64,000 nt of DNA from Bradyrhizobium iriomotense (GCF_018130765.1 NZ_JAFCJZ010000010.1:186001-250000); one strand, 5' to 3'; positions 37,361 to 45,562 are shown, counted from the stretch's first letter. The notes: generated by a model from the sequence alone, not told the origin. Numbers and translations: made by a program.

Positions 37361-37765
37361 TCAGCGCCCCGGCAGCTTCTCGAATGTCTTCATGCCGGCG
37401 GGGATCGCGTGGAACTCCTGCATGTCGCAGGTGTAGATCGCCATCTGCGGATGGAACTGCTTTGGCTCGTCCAGCGTGCCGACCTTCAGGATCGCGGCGG
37501 GCAGGCCCGGAACCTTGGTCACGAGATGCGTGCCGCATTCGGCGCAGAATTCGCGCGTCACGGCGCGCTCGAGGTCCTTGCGCGTGAACTGCTTGGGCTG
37601 GCCGGTGATGTAGGAGAAGCCGGCAGCCGGCATTGCGATGAAGGTGTTGGGCGCGCCGCCCGTGATGTATTGGCACTCGCGGCAGTGACACTGCGCCTGC
37701 ATCATCGGGTCGCCCTCGGCGACATAGCGCACTTCGCCGCAATAGCATCCACCTTCCAAACGCAT
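37361..37765 (-). CDS. GFA-family (glutathione-dependent formaldehyde-activating-like) protein
   Basis: 134 residues. Zinc-binding CENP-V/GFA fold. Cysteines are in CYCGEVRY (about 7-14), CHCRECQ and FCAECGTHLV, as expected for two zinc sites. Start ATG 37765 is preceded by GGGAGGTCGTC; a longer frame from 37864 runs through the amtB terminator and is rejected. Most members are not proven to handle formaldehyde. Confidence 0.88.
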   Translation of the reverse strand: MRLEGGCYCGEVRYVAEGDPMMQAQCHCRECQYITGGAPNTFIAMPAAGFSYITGQPKQFTRKDLERAVTREFCAECGTHLVTKVPGLPAAILKVGTLDEPKQFHPQMAIYTCDMQEFHAIPAGMKTFEKLPGR

Positions 37766-37862
37766 GACGACCTCCCGTCTTGTTTTCGTTGTGGTCGATA
37801 TTTCTGCGCCGGCAATCTGGAATGGCAATCCTTTTCTTTGTCGCGCGGACCTAAAAGGACCC

Positions 37863-37897
37863 AAAAAGAAAGGGGCTCCAACTTGCGCTGGAGCCCC
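37863..37897 (-). terminator. Intrinsic terminator of amtB1
   Basis: On the minus strand: 9-bp stem GGGGCTCCA / TGGAGCCCC with an 8-base loop, followed by TTTCTTTTTGG. It ends about 85 bases after the amtB1 stop and protects the GFA gene from read-through. Confidence 0.9.
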
Positions 37898-37981
37898 TCA
37901 ACGGTCGGGGCATTGCCGGGTATGTGCCCAAACCGTAGTTGTGGGTGCGATCTCCGAGGAGATCGCGCCCGGGAGGAGAGG

Positions 37982-39430
37982 TTACATATTGTAGGCGCGC
38001 TCGGTGTGCTCGGTGATGTCGAGGCCTTCACGCTCGCTCTCGACATTGGCGCGGAGGCCAACGATCACATCGACGACCTTGTAGAGGATCGCCGAACCGA
38101 CGCCCGACCACACCAGCGTGGTGCCGACGGCCTTGAGCTGGGAGATCATCTGCGCCGCGAAGTCGTAATCGGCAACCTTCGGCGGGATCGCGGTGTAGTC
38201 GATGATGCCGGCGCCGCCGAGGGCGGGGTTGACGAGGATGCCGGTGCCGATGGCGCCGACGATGCCGCCGATGCAGTGCACGCCGAACACGTCGAGGCTG
38301 TCATCGTAGCCGAGCGCGTTCTTCACGACGGTGCAGAAGAACAGGCAGACCACACCGACCACGAGGCCGAGGACGATCGCACCCATGACGCCAGCGAAGC
38401 CGGCGGCAGGCGTGACGGCCACGAGACCCGCGACAGCGCCGGAGATGACGCCGAGCACCGACGGATGACCCTTCACGATCCACTCCGCGAACATCCACGA
38501 CAGCGCGGCGGCTGCGGTGGCGACGAAGGAGTTGGTCATGGCGAGCGCAGCGCCGCCGTTGGCTTCGAGGTTGGAGCCGGCGTTGAAGCCGAACCAGCCG
38601 ACCCAGAGCAGCGAGGCGCCGATCATCGACATGGTCAGCGAGTGCGGGGCCAACAGGTCCTTGCCGTAACCGACGCGCTTGCCGATCAGGAGGGCGCCGA
38701 CGAGACCTGCGATGCCGGCGTTGATGTGCACCACGGTGCCGCCTGCGAAGTCGATCGCGCCCGCCTTGAAGATCCAGCCGGCGTCGGCATTGATCTCGTC
38801 GAGCTTGGCCTGCGCCGCGGTCTTCGCCGCCGCATCACCCGCCGCAGCCAGAGCCTTGGCAGCGTCCTGGATCGCGTCCGGGCCCGGCCAGTACCAGACC
38901 ATGTGCGCGATCGGGAAGTAGATCAGCGTGACCCAGAGCGGGATGAAGAGAGCGATCGCCGAGAACTTCATGCGCTCGGCGAAGGCGCCGACGATGAGGG
39001 CGGGCGTGATCGCCGCGAAGGTCATCTGGAAGCATACATAGACGAGCTCCGAGATGTTGGCGTCGACCGAGAAGGTCGCGGCCTTCGAGTCGGTGGTGAC
39101 GCCCATCATGAAGGCCTTGGAGAAGCCGCCGATGAAGTCGGAACCGCCGGTGAAGGCGAGGCTGTAGCCGTACACGGCCCAGATCACGGTGACGACGCAG
39201 ACGGTGTAGAACACCTGCATCAGGACGGAGAGCATGTTCTTGGAGCGGACGAGGCCGCCGTAGAACAGCGCGAGGCCGGGGATCGTCATCAACAGCACGA
39301 GCACTGTCGATGTCAGCATCCAGGCGTTGTCTCCCTTGTTGACCGTTGGCTCGGCGTAGGCTGCGGTCGCAGCGAACAGGCCGACTGCGAGAGCCGCCAA
39401 TCCCGCGCCATAGGGACGCTTGAACGTCAT
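37982..39430 (-). CDS. amtB: AmtB1, ammonium transporter
   Basis: 482 residues from ATG 39430 (good Shine-Dalgarno AGGAGTAAACAAT). Signal-like N-terminus (AALAVGLFAATAAYA), then 11 transmembrane helices: MTIPGLALFYGGLVR, WVGWFGFNAGSNLE, DVFGVHCIGGIVGAIGTG with the twin-His pore motif region. A ~30-residue Ala-rich stretch between PIAHMVWYWPG and AGAIDFAGG is missing from AmtB2. Co-transcribed after glnK1, which would block the channel when nitrogen is plentiful. Long plus-strand frames here are shadows. Confidence 0.94.
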   Translation of the reverse strand: MTFKRPYGAGLAALAVGLFAATAAYAEPTVNKGDNAWMLTSTVLVLLMTIPGLALFYGGLVRSKNMLSVLMQVFYTVCVVTVIWAVYGYSLAFTGGSDFIGGFSKAFMMGVTTDSKAATFSVDANISELVYVCFQMTFAAITPALIVGAFAERMKFSAIALFIPLWVTLIYFPIAHMVWYWPGPDAIQDAAKALAAAGDAAAKTAAQAKLDEINADAGWIFKAGAIDFAGGTVVHINAGIAGLVGALLIGKRVGYGKDLLAPHSLTMSMIGASLLWVGWFGFNAGSNLEANGGAALAMTNSFVATAAAALSWMFAEWIVKGHPSVLGVISGAVAGLVAVTPAAGFAGVMGAIVLGLVVGVVCLFFCTVVKNALGYDDSLDVFGVHCIGGIVGAIGTGILVNPALGGAGIIDYTAIPPKVADYDFAAQMISQLKAVGTTLVWSGVGSAILYKVVDVIVGLRANVESEREGLDITEHTERAYNM

Positions 39431-39467
39431 ATTGTTTACTCCTGATTGGATAAGGTTGAGCGCGAAA

Positions 39468-39806
39468 TCAGAGGGCCGCGGCATCGGCCTCGCCGGTGCG
39501 GATGCGAACCGCATGGTCGAGATTGATGACGAAGATCTTGCCGTCGCCGATCTGTCCGGTTTTCGCAGCGGACGTGATGGCGTCGATGGTCTTGTCGACC
39601 TGATCGGAGGCGACAGCAACCTCGATCTTGATCTTGGGCAGGAAGCTCACGGCATATTCGGCGCCGCGATAGATTTCCGTATGGCCCTTCTGGCGGCCAT
39701 ACCCCTTGACTTCCGTCACCGTGAGACCGTGAACGCCGATGGCGGTCAGGGCGTCACGGACTTCTTCCAGCTTGAATGGCTTGATAATCGCCATAACAAT
39801 TTTCAT
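39468..39806 (-). CDS. glnK: GlnK1, nitrogen regulatory PII protein
   Basis: 112 residues from ATG 39806 (an upstream frame to 39869 has no homology). Senses ATP/ADP and 2-oxoglutarate; T-loop is GYGRQKGHTEIYRGAEYAVS with the uridylylated tyrosine (Y51) present. C-terminal GDGKIFVINLDHAVRIRTGE. 37 bases upstream of amtB1. Very similar to GlnK2, clearly duplicates. Confidence 0.96.
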   Translation of the reverse strand: MKIVMAIIKPFKLEEVRDALTAIGVHGLTVTEVKGYGRQKGHTEIYRGAEYAVSFLPKIKIEVAVASDQVDKTIDAITSAAKTGQIGDGKIFVINLDHAVRIRTGEADAAAL

Positions 39807-39913
39807 GGGTCCTATCCCCGCTTGGGCCCGGTCCGGACGTGGCCGGGCGTTTCTCGACTGGTTCGCCACGAGGGAGAAGTTTCACTACGCGGGCACAGCC
39901 GGGACCCCTAGAA

Positions 39914-39928
39914 TCAAATGCCGTGCCA
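39914..39928 (-). promoter_or_regulatory. Candidate sigma-54 promoter of glnK1-amtB1
   Basis: TGGCACGGCATTTGA on the minus strand: the full TGGCACG -24 element, N4, then TTGA in place of TTGC. 108 bases upstream of glnK1 start. The change in the -12 element lowers certainty. Confidence 0.6.
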
Positions 39929-39983
39929 GATCAGGCGCCTTGCCTAACGGACTATGAAAACGGGTGTTTTCGCGATTGACGCG

Positions 39984-40003
39984 TAGTGCGCTGCAGTGCG
40001 CTA
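39984..40003. promoter_or_regulatory. Dyad TAGTGCGCTGCAGTGCGCTA upstream of the sigma-54 site
   Basis: Imperfect inverted repeat (8 of 10 arm positions pair) about 55-75 bases upstream of the putative -24 element, where NtrC would bind as enhancer. It does not match the NtrC consensus closely. Confidence 0.35.
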
Positions 40004-40104
40004 TTACGTCGCGCTCAAAAGCTGATCACGCCTGCTCAATATGCAGGCACGACAGGCTGCCGACACAATGTTGCTCACGTGTCGGGCAGCTTAGCGGTAT
40101 CTAA

Positions 40105-40205
40105 TTAGGGCGCGAGAGCTCTGCCATGACGCGAAATATCGAACCCCTCGCGCTTGTGCTCACGAGATGCGCGCAACAGCGCGACCGGCTTGAGCGGGAG
40201 AAGGC
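40105..40205 (-). pseudogene. Degenerate amtB 3'-end remnant
   Basis: The minus-strand frame encodes PVALLRASREHKREGFDISR... ending in TAA, aligning with the end of AmtB2 (LFVPLRVSREHELEGLDISQ...). DNA also matches the plus-strand 41606-41690 with blocks such as TGCTCACG and CGAAATATC. No upstream channel sequence is left. The rest of the 428-base gap between glnK1 and the clpP gene holds this remnant, the dyad, the sigma-54 element and a near-perfect inverted repeat at about 40057-40090 (GCTGCCGACAC). Confidence 0.75.
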
Positions 40206-40234
40206 TTGCCGGACGGGTATCCGGCTGAGGACCA

Positions 40235-40837
40235 TCAGGCGGCGTCTCGCTCTGCAAAGACCCTGTCGACCAGCCCCCATTCGACCCCCTGCTCCGCAGT
40301 CATGAAGTGATCGCGGTCGAGCGTCCGCTCCACCTCCGCCTCGGTGCGCCCGCAATGCTGCGCGTAGAGCCGGGTGATGCGCCGCTTGGTCTCCTGCATT
40401 TCGTTGGCATGGATCAGGATGTCGGACGCCTGGCCCTGGAAGCCGCCGAGCGGCTGATGCACGTGAAGGCTCGCATTGGGCAGCGCGGCGCGGTGACCTG
40501 GCTCGCCGGCCATCAGCAGGAATGAGCCCATCGAGCGCGCGGTGCCCATGCACAGCGTATGAACCGGCGCCTTGATGAACTGCATGGTGTCGTACATCGC
40601 GAGCCCGCTTGTGACCACGCCGCCATAGGAGTTGATGTAGAGATTGATCGGCCTGCTTGGATTCTCCGCCTCCAGGAACAACAATTGCGCGCAGACAAGG
40701 CCTGACATCGCATCATTGACCTCGCCGTTGAGGAAGATGATCCGCTCGCGCAGGAGCCGCGAATAAATGTCGAAGGATCGCTCGCCGCGGGCGGATTGTT
40801 CGACAACCATAGGGACGAGCTGAAGCATGTCGCGCAT
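40235..40837 (-). CDS. ClpP-family protease paralogue
   Basis: 200 residues. Serine peptidase fold with the triad: Ser in GTARSMGSFLL, His in LHVHQPLGG, Asp in DRDHFMTAEQGVEWGLVD. The serine motif reads TARSMG where standard ClpP has QAASMG, and the His loop has HVHQPLGG, so this is a divergent copy rather than the main ClpP (whose gene normally sits by clpX, absent here). Embedded between the two amtB units. Confidence 0.85.
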   Translation of the reverse strand: MRDMLQLVPMVVEQSARGERSFDIYSRLLRERIIFLNGEVNDAMSGLVCAQLLFLEAENPSRPINLYINSYGGVVTSGLAMYDTMQFIKAPVHTLCMGTARSMGSFLLMAGEPGHRAALPNASLHVHQPLGGFQGQASDILIHANEMQETKRRITRLYAQHCGRTEAEVERTLDRDHFMTAEQGVEWGLVDRVFAERDAA

Positions 40838-40879
40838 TGGCGACCTCCATGTCTGCAGGTGATGAAGTCTATTTTGGTG

Positions 40880-41236
40880 CTAGGCCGCCGCGCGCATCAT
40901 GCAGCGATTGCTGTTGGCCGGCTGCGGCAGTTTCGCGAGGTCGTCGCAGGCTTGCTGGATGATGCGAAAGCGCGTGCCGCCGTCCTCGTTCGGCTCGATC
41001 CGGAAGATCACGTGGCTTTCGCGAAACGGCGGTTCGGAATCGCGAAGCCGGTAGCGCACCTCTTCGCCAGGGATCGACGATTCCGGCTCGGCGCCGGCAA
41101 GGTCGCAATCCGGTAGCCAGCGTTCGCGCAGCGCCGGAATGGTGACGGCGCGCCAGACCTTTGCCGGCGGCGCGTCGAATTCATATTCGAGCACCAGTTT
41201 CGCGTCGGAGGGATCAGGTTTCGCTACGTCGCTCAT
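40880..41236 (-). CDS. SRPBCC (AHSA1-like) domain protein
   Basis: 118 residues: LEYEFDAPPAKVWRAVTIPA and VIFRIEPNEDGGTRFRIIQQ match the START-like AHSA1 family of stress and detox proteins. Directly follows an ArsR gene with 12 bases between; SRPBCC/ArsR pairs are common, the regulator controlling the pair. Ligand unknown. Confidence 0.8.
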   Translation of the reverse strand: MSDVAKPDPSDAKLVLEYEFDAPPAKVWRAVTIPALRERWLPDCDLAGAEPESSIPGEEVRYRLRDSEPPFRESHVIFRIEPNEDGGTRFRIIQQACDDLAKLPQPANSNRCMMRAAA

Positions 41237-41248
41237 TGATCCAGATCC

Positions 41249-41563
41249 TTATTGATCCATGTCCTTGAGGAGATCGGCGAGTGCTTCCATGCGCTTTGGC
41301 CAATAGGCGCGGTAACGCGCAAGCCATGCCCCGATGGCCACGATTCCGTTCGGGTCGACTTCGTAATTCACAAAGCGGCCCTGCCGCTGTTCGCGCACGA
41401 GGCCCGCCGCGCGCAACACCGACAGATGCTGCGACATCGCCGGCTGGCTGATCTCCAAACCGTCGCGCAAAGCGCTGGCATTCAGGCTTCCGCCAGCGAG
41501 CCTCTCAAAGACCTTTCGGCGCGTCGGGTCGGCCAGTGCCTTGAAGATGTCGGCTTCGATCAT
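41249..41563 (-). CDS. ArsR-family transcriptional regulator
   Basis: 104 residues, winged helix: EADIFKALADPTRRKVFERL, recognition region NASALRDGLEISQPAMSQHLSVLRAAG-like (helix-turn-helix), then VREQRQGRFVNYEVDP. No cysteine-rich metal motif, so metal sensing is not indicated; it belongs to the group controlling SRPBCC genes. A perfect inverted repeat covers the region just upstream of its start. Confidence 0.9.
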   Translation of the reverse strand: MIEADIFKALADPTRRKVFERLAGGSLNASALRDGLEISQPAMSQHLSVLRAAGLVREQRQGRFVNYEVDPNGIVAIGAWLARYRAYWPKRMEALADLLKDMDQ

Positions 41564-41565
41564 GC

Positions 41566-41593
41566 CAACACATAAGCATGTACTTATGTGTTG
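41566..41593. promoter_or_regulatory. Putative ArsR operator
   Basis: CAACACATAAG and CTTATGTGTTG, perfect 11-base arms with a 6-base spacer CATGTA. It starts 3 bases before the arsR-type start codon, as expected for autoregulation. Confidence 0.82.
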
Positions 41594-41605
41594 CGCAAGC
41601 CTCGA

Positions 41606-42907
41606 TTACTGAAGCGCTTCGCCATGCTGCGAAATATCCAGGCCCTCGAGCTCATGCTCACGGGATACGCGCAAGGGCACGAACAGGCCGACCAGCTTGA
41701 GCAGGATGAAGCTCACGCCCGCGGCCCAGACGAAGGTGACGGCGACGCCATAGAGCTGGATCAGGAGCTGCTGCGGATGGCCCTCGAGCAGGCCGGCGGT
41801 GCCGCCGATCGCGCTGGTCGCGAACACGCCGGCCAGCAGGGTGCCGGTCAGGCCGCCGATGCCATGGACGCCGAACACGTCGAGGGAGTCGTCGTAGTTG
41901 AAACGGTGCTTCAGCCAGGTGCAGGCCCAGTAGCAGACCGCACCGGCGATCACGCCGATGACGATGCCGTGCCAGGGCGCCACGAATCCGGAGGCCGGCG
42001 TGATGGTGCCGAGGCCGGCGACCGCGCCGGAGATCATGCCGAGCACGGAGGGCTTGCGCCGCGTCGACCATTCGATCGCACCCCAGGTCAGCGCGCCGGA
42101 GCAGGCCGCGAGATGCGTCGCGATGATCGCCAGCACCGCACGCGAATTGGCCGCGCCCGCCGAGCCGCCGTTGAAGCCGAACCAGCCGACCCACAACAGG
42201 CCGGTGCCCATCACCGCCAGCGAGAGATCGAACGGCGAGAGATTTTCGGTGCCGTAGCCGTGACGGCGTCCCATCACCTTGGCGGCGACGAGGCCGGCGG
42301 TGCCGGCCGACAGATGCACGACGAGGCCGCCGGCGAAATCCATCACGCCCAGGCTGTTGAGGAAGCCGCCGCCCCACACCCAATGCGCCAGCGGAATGTA
42401 GACGAAGATGAACCAGGCGACGGAGAACAACAGATAAGCCGAGAACCGCATGCGGTCGGCGACGGAGCCCGCGACCAGCGCCACCGTGATGATCGCAAAC
42501 GTCATCTGGTACAGCATGAACAATGCTTCCGGGATCGTCTTCGCCGCCGGATTGACGCTGTCGAGCGTCATGCCGGCGAGGAACCAGCGGTCGAGCGTGC
42601 CGATCCACGGCCCGTCGCCGACGAAGCAGAGCGAATAGCCGAACGCGACCCAGAGAATCGAGATGATCGTTACGGCCGCAAGGCTCTGCGCCATGGTCGC
42701 GAGTACGTTCTTTTTGCGCACCATGCCGGAGTAGAACAGCGCCAGACCCGGGATCGTCATCATCAGCACCAGCGCGGTGGCGACGATCATCCAGGCTGTG
42801 TCGGCGGTGTTGATCTCGGAGGCGGCGGCGTGCGCCGGCGCGGCCATGACCAACGCAAGTCCGATCGGCGCAGCCAAAGCGGCCGCGCGGCGCAACAATC
42901 CCGCCAT
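41606..42907 (-). CDS. amtB: AmtB2, ammonium transporter
   Basis: 433 residues from ATG 42907 (preceded by GGGGGAAACGAC; the 42940 extension is not favoured). Signal-like start then ALVLMMTIPGLALFYSGMVR, WVGWFGFNGGSAGAANSRA, DVFGVHGIGGLTGTLLAGVF. Normal loop length (HWVWGGGFLNSLGVMDFAGG), unlike AmtB1. Tail ends LEGLDISQHGEALQ. Follows glnK2 by 78 bases. Confidence 0.94.
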   Translation of the reverse strand: MAGLLRRAAALAAPIGLALVMAAPAHAAASEINTADTAWMIVATALVLMMTIPGLALFYSGMVRKKNVLATMAQSLAAVTIISILWVAFGYSLCFVGDGPWIGTLDRWFLAGMTLDSVNPAAKTIPEALFMLYQMTFAIITVALVAGSVADRMRFSAYLLFSVAWFIFVYIPLAHWVWGGGFLNSLGVMDFAGGLVVHLSAGTAGLVAAKVMGRRHGYGTENLSPFDLSLAVMGTGLLWVGWFGFNGGSAGAANSRAVLAIIATHLAACSGALTWGAIEWSTRRKPSVLGMISGAVAGLGTITPASGFVAPWHGIVIGVIAGAVCYWACTWLKHRFNYDDSLDVFGVHGIGGLTGTLLAGVFATSAIGGTAGLLEGHPQQLLIQLYGVAVTFVWAAGVSFILLKLVGLFVPLRVSREHELEGLDISQHGEALQ

Positions 42908-42985
42908 GTCGTTTCCCCCAGCATAGAAACTACGTCGCACGCTGTGGCGTCGTTGCCCGGTGCGATCGAAACAGTCGTGTTTGGT

Positions 42986-43324
42986 TCAGAGCGCGTCGCT
43001 GTCGGTTTCGCCGGTGCGGATGCGCAGCGCGTGGTCGATCGGCGTCACGAAGATCTTGCCGTCGCCGATCTGGCCGGTGCGGGCGGTCGAGGTGATCACG
43101 GCGACCGCCTTGTCGGCGACGTCGGAGGCGACCGCGATCTCGATGCGCAGCTTGGGCAAGAAGTTCACGACATATTCGGCGCCGCGATAGATCTCGGTGT
43201 GGCCCTTCTGGCGGCCATAGCCCTTTACCTCGGTCACGGTCATGCCGTGGACGCCGATCGCCGTCAGGGCCTGGCGGACCTCATCGAGCTTGAAGGGTTT
43301 GATGATCGCGACGACGAGTTTCAT
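42986..43324 (-). CDS. glnK: GlnK2, nitrogen regulatory PII protein
   Basis: 112 residues. T-loop GYGRQKGHTEIYRGAEYVVN with Y51; C-terminal GDGKIFVTPIDHALRIRTGE. Upstream of amtB2 in the same order as glnK1-amtB1, and almost the same sequence. Unlike glnK1, I see no sigma-54 element at its upstream side. Confidence 0.96.
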   Translation of the reverse strand: MKLVVAIIKPFKLDEVRQALTAIGVHGMTVTEVKGYGRQKGHTEIYRGAEYVVNFLPKLRIEIAVASDVADKAVAVITSTARTGQIGDGKIFVTPIDHALRIRTGETDSDAL

Positions 43325-43572
43325 GGTCAGGCCTATTCCCCGGGATGCGCCGCGCCGTATGTCCCCGGCGCCGCGTCAATCTGGCATCTTTACGGGCAAA
43401 TGGCACAAAAAAGTTGCAGATTGAAGCGGAAAAACGTTTGGCCAAGGGCGGTCATGTGAACGGCCGCCTCTGTACAGGGCAGCCGTTCATCATTCACAAT
43501 GCATTTTTGGCATGGATGCGATGAACCGAAGCGTCCCGGCCGGTACATAAGTATGTTCGAGGGGGACGTTTC

Positions 43573-44463
43573 ATGGCGAGCTGGTTCTACGCATCCGAGG
43601 GCAAGCAGCAGGGGCCCTTTCCGGAAGGACAATTCCGCGATCTGATCGCCCAGGGCGTCGTCCGCCCGGACACGCTGGTGTGGACCGAGGGCATGGCCGG
43701 CTGGCAGAAGGCCGCCGAGATTCCCGGCCTGGCCGGCGGCGGTGGACCGCCGATGGTTCCGGCCGGCGGCCCGCCGATGATGGGCGGCAGTGGCTATGGT
43801 GGTGCGGCCGGCGGATCGCTGACAGCTGATTTCAGCCCGTTCGGTCTGCTCGGCCGCAGCATCGTGTTCGTGATCGGCATCCTGCTGGTGATCCCCGCAC
43901 CCTGGGTCACCGTCTGGTTCTACAAATACATCACGTCGCAGATCCAGGTTCCGGGCCGCCCGAATTTCGGTTTCGCCGGCCAGCCGATGGACATCTGGTG
44001 GGCGTTGATGCTCAACGCGCTCCTGACTTACGCTGGCGCAACCGGCATATCGTTCGCGCCGCTCCTTGCGGTGATCGCCAACGCGTTCCTCGCCTGGGTG
44101 ATCCTGCGCTGGATTATCGCCAACCTCACCTCCAACGGCGAGCGGCTGCCGCTCTCGTTCCAGGGCAGCGCGATCGGCTATGTCGGCTGGTACCTGCTGA
44201 TGATGATCTCGACCATCACCATCATCGGCTGGGCCTGGGTGATCGCGTTCTGGATGCGCTGGAATTGCCGGAACATCGAGGGCACACGGCGCGAAGTCGT
44301 CTTCAACGGCAGCGGCTGGCAGGTCCTGTGGCGATCGGTGGTGTTCTCGCTGGCCTGCAGCTTCATCATCCCGATTCCGTGGATGCTGCGCTGGTATGGC
44401 CGCTGGTTCGTGTCGCAATTCGCCCTCGTCGATCGCGGGGCGGCGGTAGCTCGCGGCTACTGA
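43573..44463 (+). CDS. GYF_2 (DUF4339)-domain membrane protein with DUF898-like region
   Basis: 296 residues. N-terminal cytosolic GYF_2 domain (WFYASEGKQQGPFPEGQFRD, then VWTEGMAGWQKAAEIP) joined by a Gly/Pro linker (about 55-85) to a membrane region of six or so helices reminiscent of DUF898 (VTVWFYKYITSQIQVPGRPN). Function unknown; GYF domains bind proline-rich peptides. ATG preceded by GAGGGGGACGTTTC. Short palindrome ACATAAGTATGT at 43545-43556 lies just upstream. Confidence 0.82.
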   Translation: MASWFYASEGKQQGPFPEGQFRDLIAQGVVRPDTLVWTEGMAGWQKAAEIPGLAGGGGPPMVPAGGPPMMGGSGYGGAAGGSLTADFSPFGLLGRSIVFVIGILLVIPAPWVTVWFYKYITSQIQVPGRPNFGFAGQPMDIWWALMLNALLTYAGATGISFAPLLAVIANAFLAWVILRWIIANLTSNGERLPLSFQGSAIGYVGWYLLMMISTITIIGWAWVIAFWMRWNCRNIEGTRREVVFNGSGWQVLWRSVVFSLACSFIIPIPWMLRWYGRWFVSQFALVDRGAAVARGY

Positions 44464-44480
44464 GCGCGACCGCTCGCCCA

Positions 44481-44598
44481 CCTCTCCCGCTTGCGGGAGA
44501 GGTCGGCGCGAAAGCGCCGGGTGAGGGCTCTCTCCGCACGGGGGTTCTCGATTGCCGAAGCACCCTCTCCCCAACCCTCTCCCGCAAGCGGGAGAGGG
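44481..44598. repeat. Palindromic repeat, family F (double)
   Basis: CCTCTCCCGCTTGCGGGAGA at the left and CCCTCTCCCGCAAGCGGGAG at the right with GAGGGCTCTCT inside; each end is a hairpin and the two ends pair as well. Confidence 0.85.
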
Positions 44599-44644
44599 AG
44601 CCCACCTCCGCCGTTGCAGCTATCGAGCCTCATCTCATAGCGTT

Positions 44645-45421
44645 CTAGGCGTGAATTGACAGTTGCGGCGCGATCGTTTCCGCGACAGCGCGCATGTCGC
44701 GCGCGAGCGCCAGCGAGGTTGCCCGGTCCAGCTGGCTGCCGAGGCCGACGGCGGCGATGGTGTGCGAAATCGTTCCCTTCGCGTTGAGAACGGGCACGGC
44801 GACGATGGTCACGCCGGCAATGTAATTGCCGCGGTCGATGCTGAAACCTTGCTTGCGCACCTGGTCGACTTCCTTGCGCCAGGCCTCGAAGGTCGGCGCG
44901 TTGTGCCAGCGCAGCAGACGAAAGCGCTTCTCGATCTCCTTCTCCGGCTGGCCGCTGAAGGCGGCAACGCAGCGTCCCGTGGCGCTAATCAGCGCCGGGA
45001 AGCGGCTGCCGATGTCGACATGAAGCCGCACCGGCGCCTGGCTGCGCGCCAGCGCGACGACGATCATGTTGTCGAGATCCGGCACCTCGACGCCGATCGC
45101 GGTGACGCCGTAGCGGCTTGAAAGCTCCTCGAGCTTCGGCCGCATCAGGCTGGGAAAATCGGCATTCTCGAGCACCGCGCGCGCCAGCGGCAGCATGCCG
45201 ACGCCGAGGCTGTAGCGTTTGGTCTGCGGATCGACCTGCAGCAGATCTTCCGCGAGCAGCGCCCGCACGATGTGCAACGCGGTGCTCGGCACCAGATCGA
45301 GATTCTCCGCGATCGCCTTGAGACTCTGCGGCGCGGGACTGCGGCTGAGTAGGCGGAGAATGGCGACGGCGCGCGTGACTGCGGGCACGGCGCGGACACG
45401 GGGTGATTTGGCATTCGGCAT
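44645..45421 (-). CDS. IclR-family transcriptional regulator
   Basis: 258 residues from ATG 45421. Winged helix (VTRAVAILRLLSRSPAPQSL ... LDLVPSTALHIVRALLAEDL) and an effector-binding domain (IAGVTIVAVPVLNAKGTISH). Divergent from the acyl-CoA ligase operon at 45609; probably its regulator. The effector is likely a pathway acid or CoA ester. Confidence 0.93.
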   Translation of the reverse strand: MPNAKSPRVRAVPAVTRAVAILRLLSRSPAPQSLKAIAENLDLVPSTALHIVRALLAEDLLQVDPQTKRYSLGVGMLPLARAVLENADFPSLMRPKLEELSSRYGVTAIGVEVPDLDNMIVVALARSQAPVRLHVDIGSRFPALISATGRCVAAFSGQPEKEIEKRFRLLRWHNAPTFEAWRKEVDQVRKQGFSIDRGNYIAGVTIVAVPVLNAKGTISHTIAAVGLGSQLDRATSLALARDMRAVAETIAPQLSIHA

Positions 45422-45544
45422 GATCGTATCGGTACAACAGCGGCTGGAGTGCAACAACACCAACTCATCGAGTCAGCGCCAACACGGCGTTGATCTTTCG
45501 CCTCACCGCGGCCTGTGAAGCCAAGCTCCGGCGCGATCCGCGAG

Positions 45545-45562
45545 AATTGTACATATACAATT
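45545..45562. promoter_or_regulatory. Putative IclR operator
   Basis: AATTGTA-CATA-TACAATT perfect palindrome between iclR and the operon. A further half-site-like TTGACAATT follows at about 45574-45582. Confidence 0.8.

Noticed and set aside
37280..39445. Long plus-strand frame opposite GFA and amtB1
   Set aside because: Low-complexity His/Asp/Arg composition typical of antisense shadows; amtB1, its terminator and the GFA gene explain the region.
39431..39619. Upstream extension of amtB1 through glnK1
   Set aside because: Overlaps glnK1 in another frame; ATG 39430 has an ideal ribosome-binding site and signal-like N-terminus.
43401..43417. Possible sigma-54 promoter TGGCAC...TTGC upstream of the GYF gene
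   Set aside because: The distance between the GG and GC elements is two bases too long, and it points away from glnK2.
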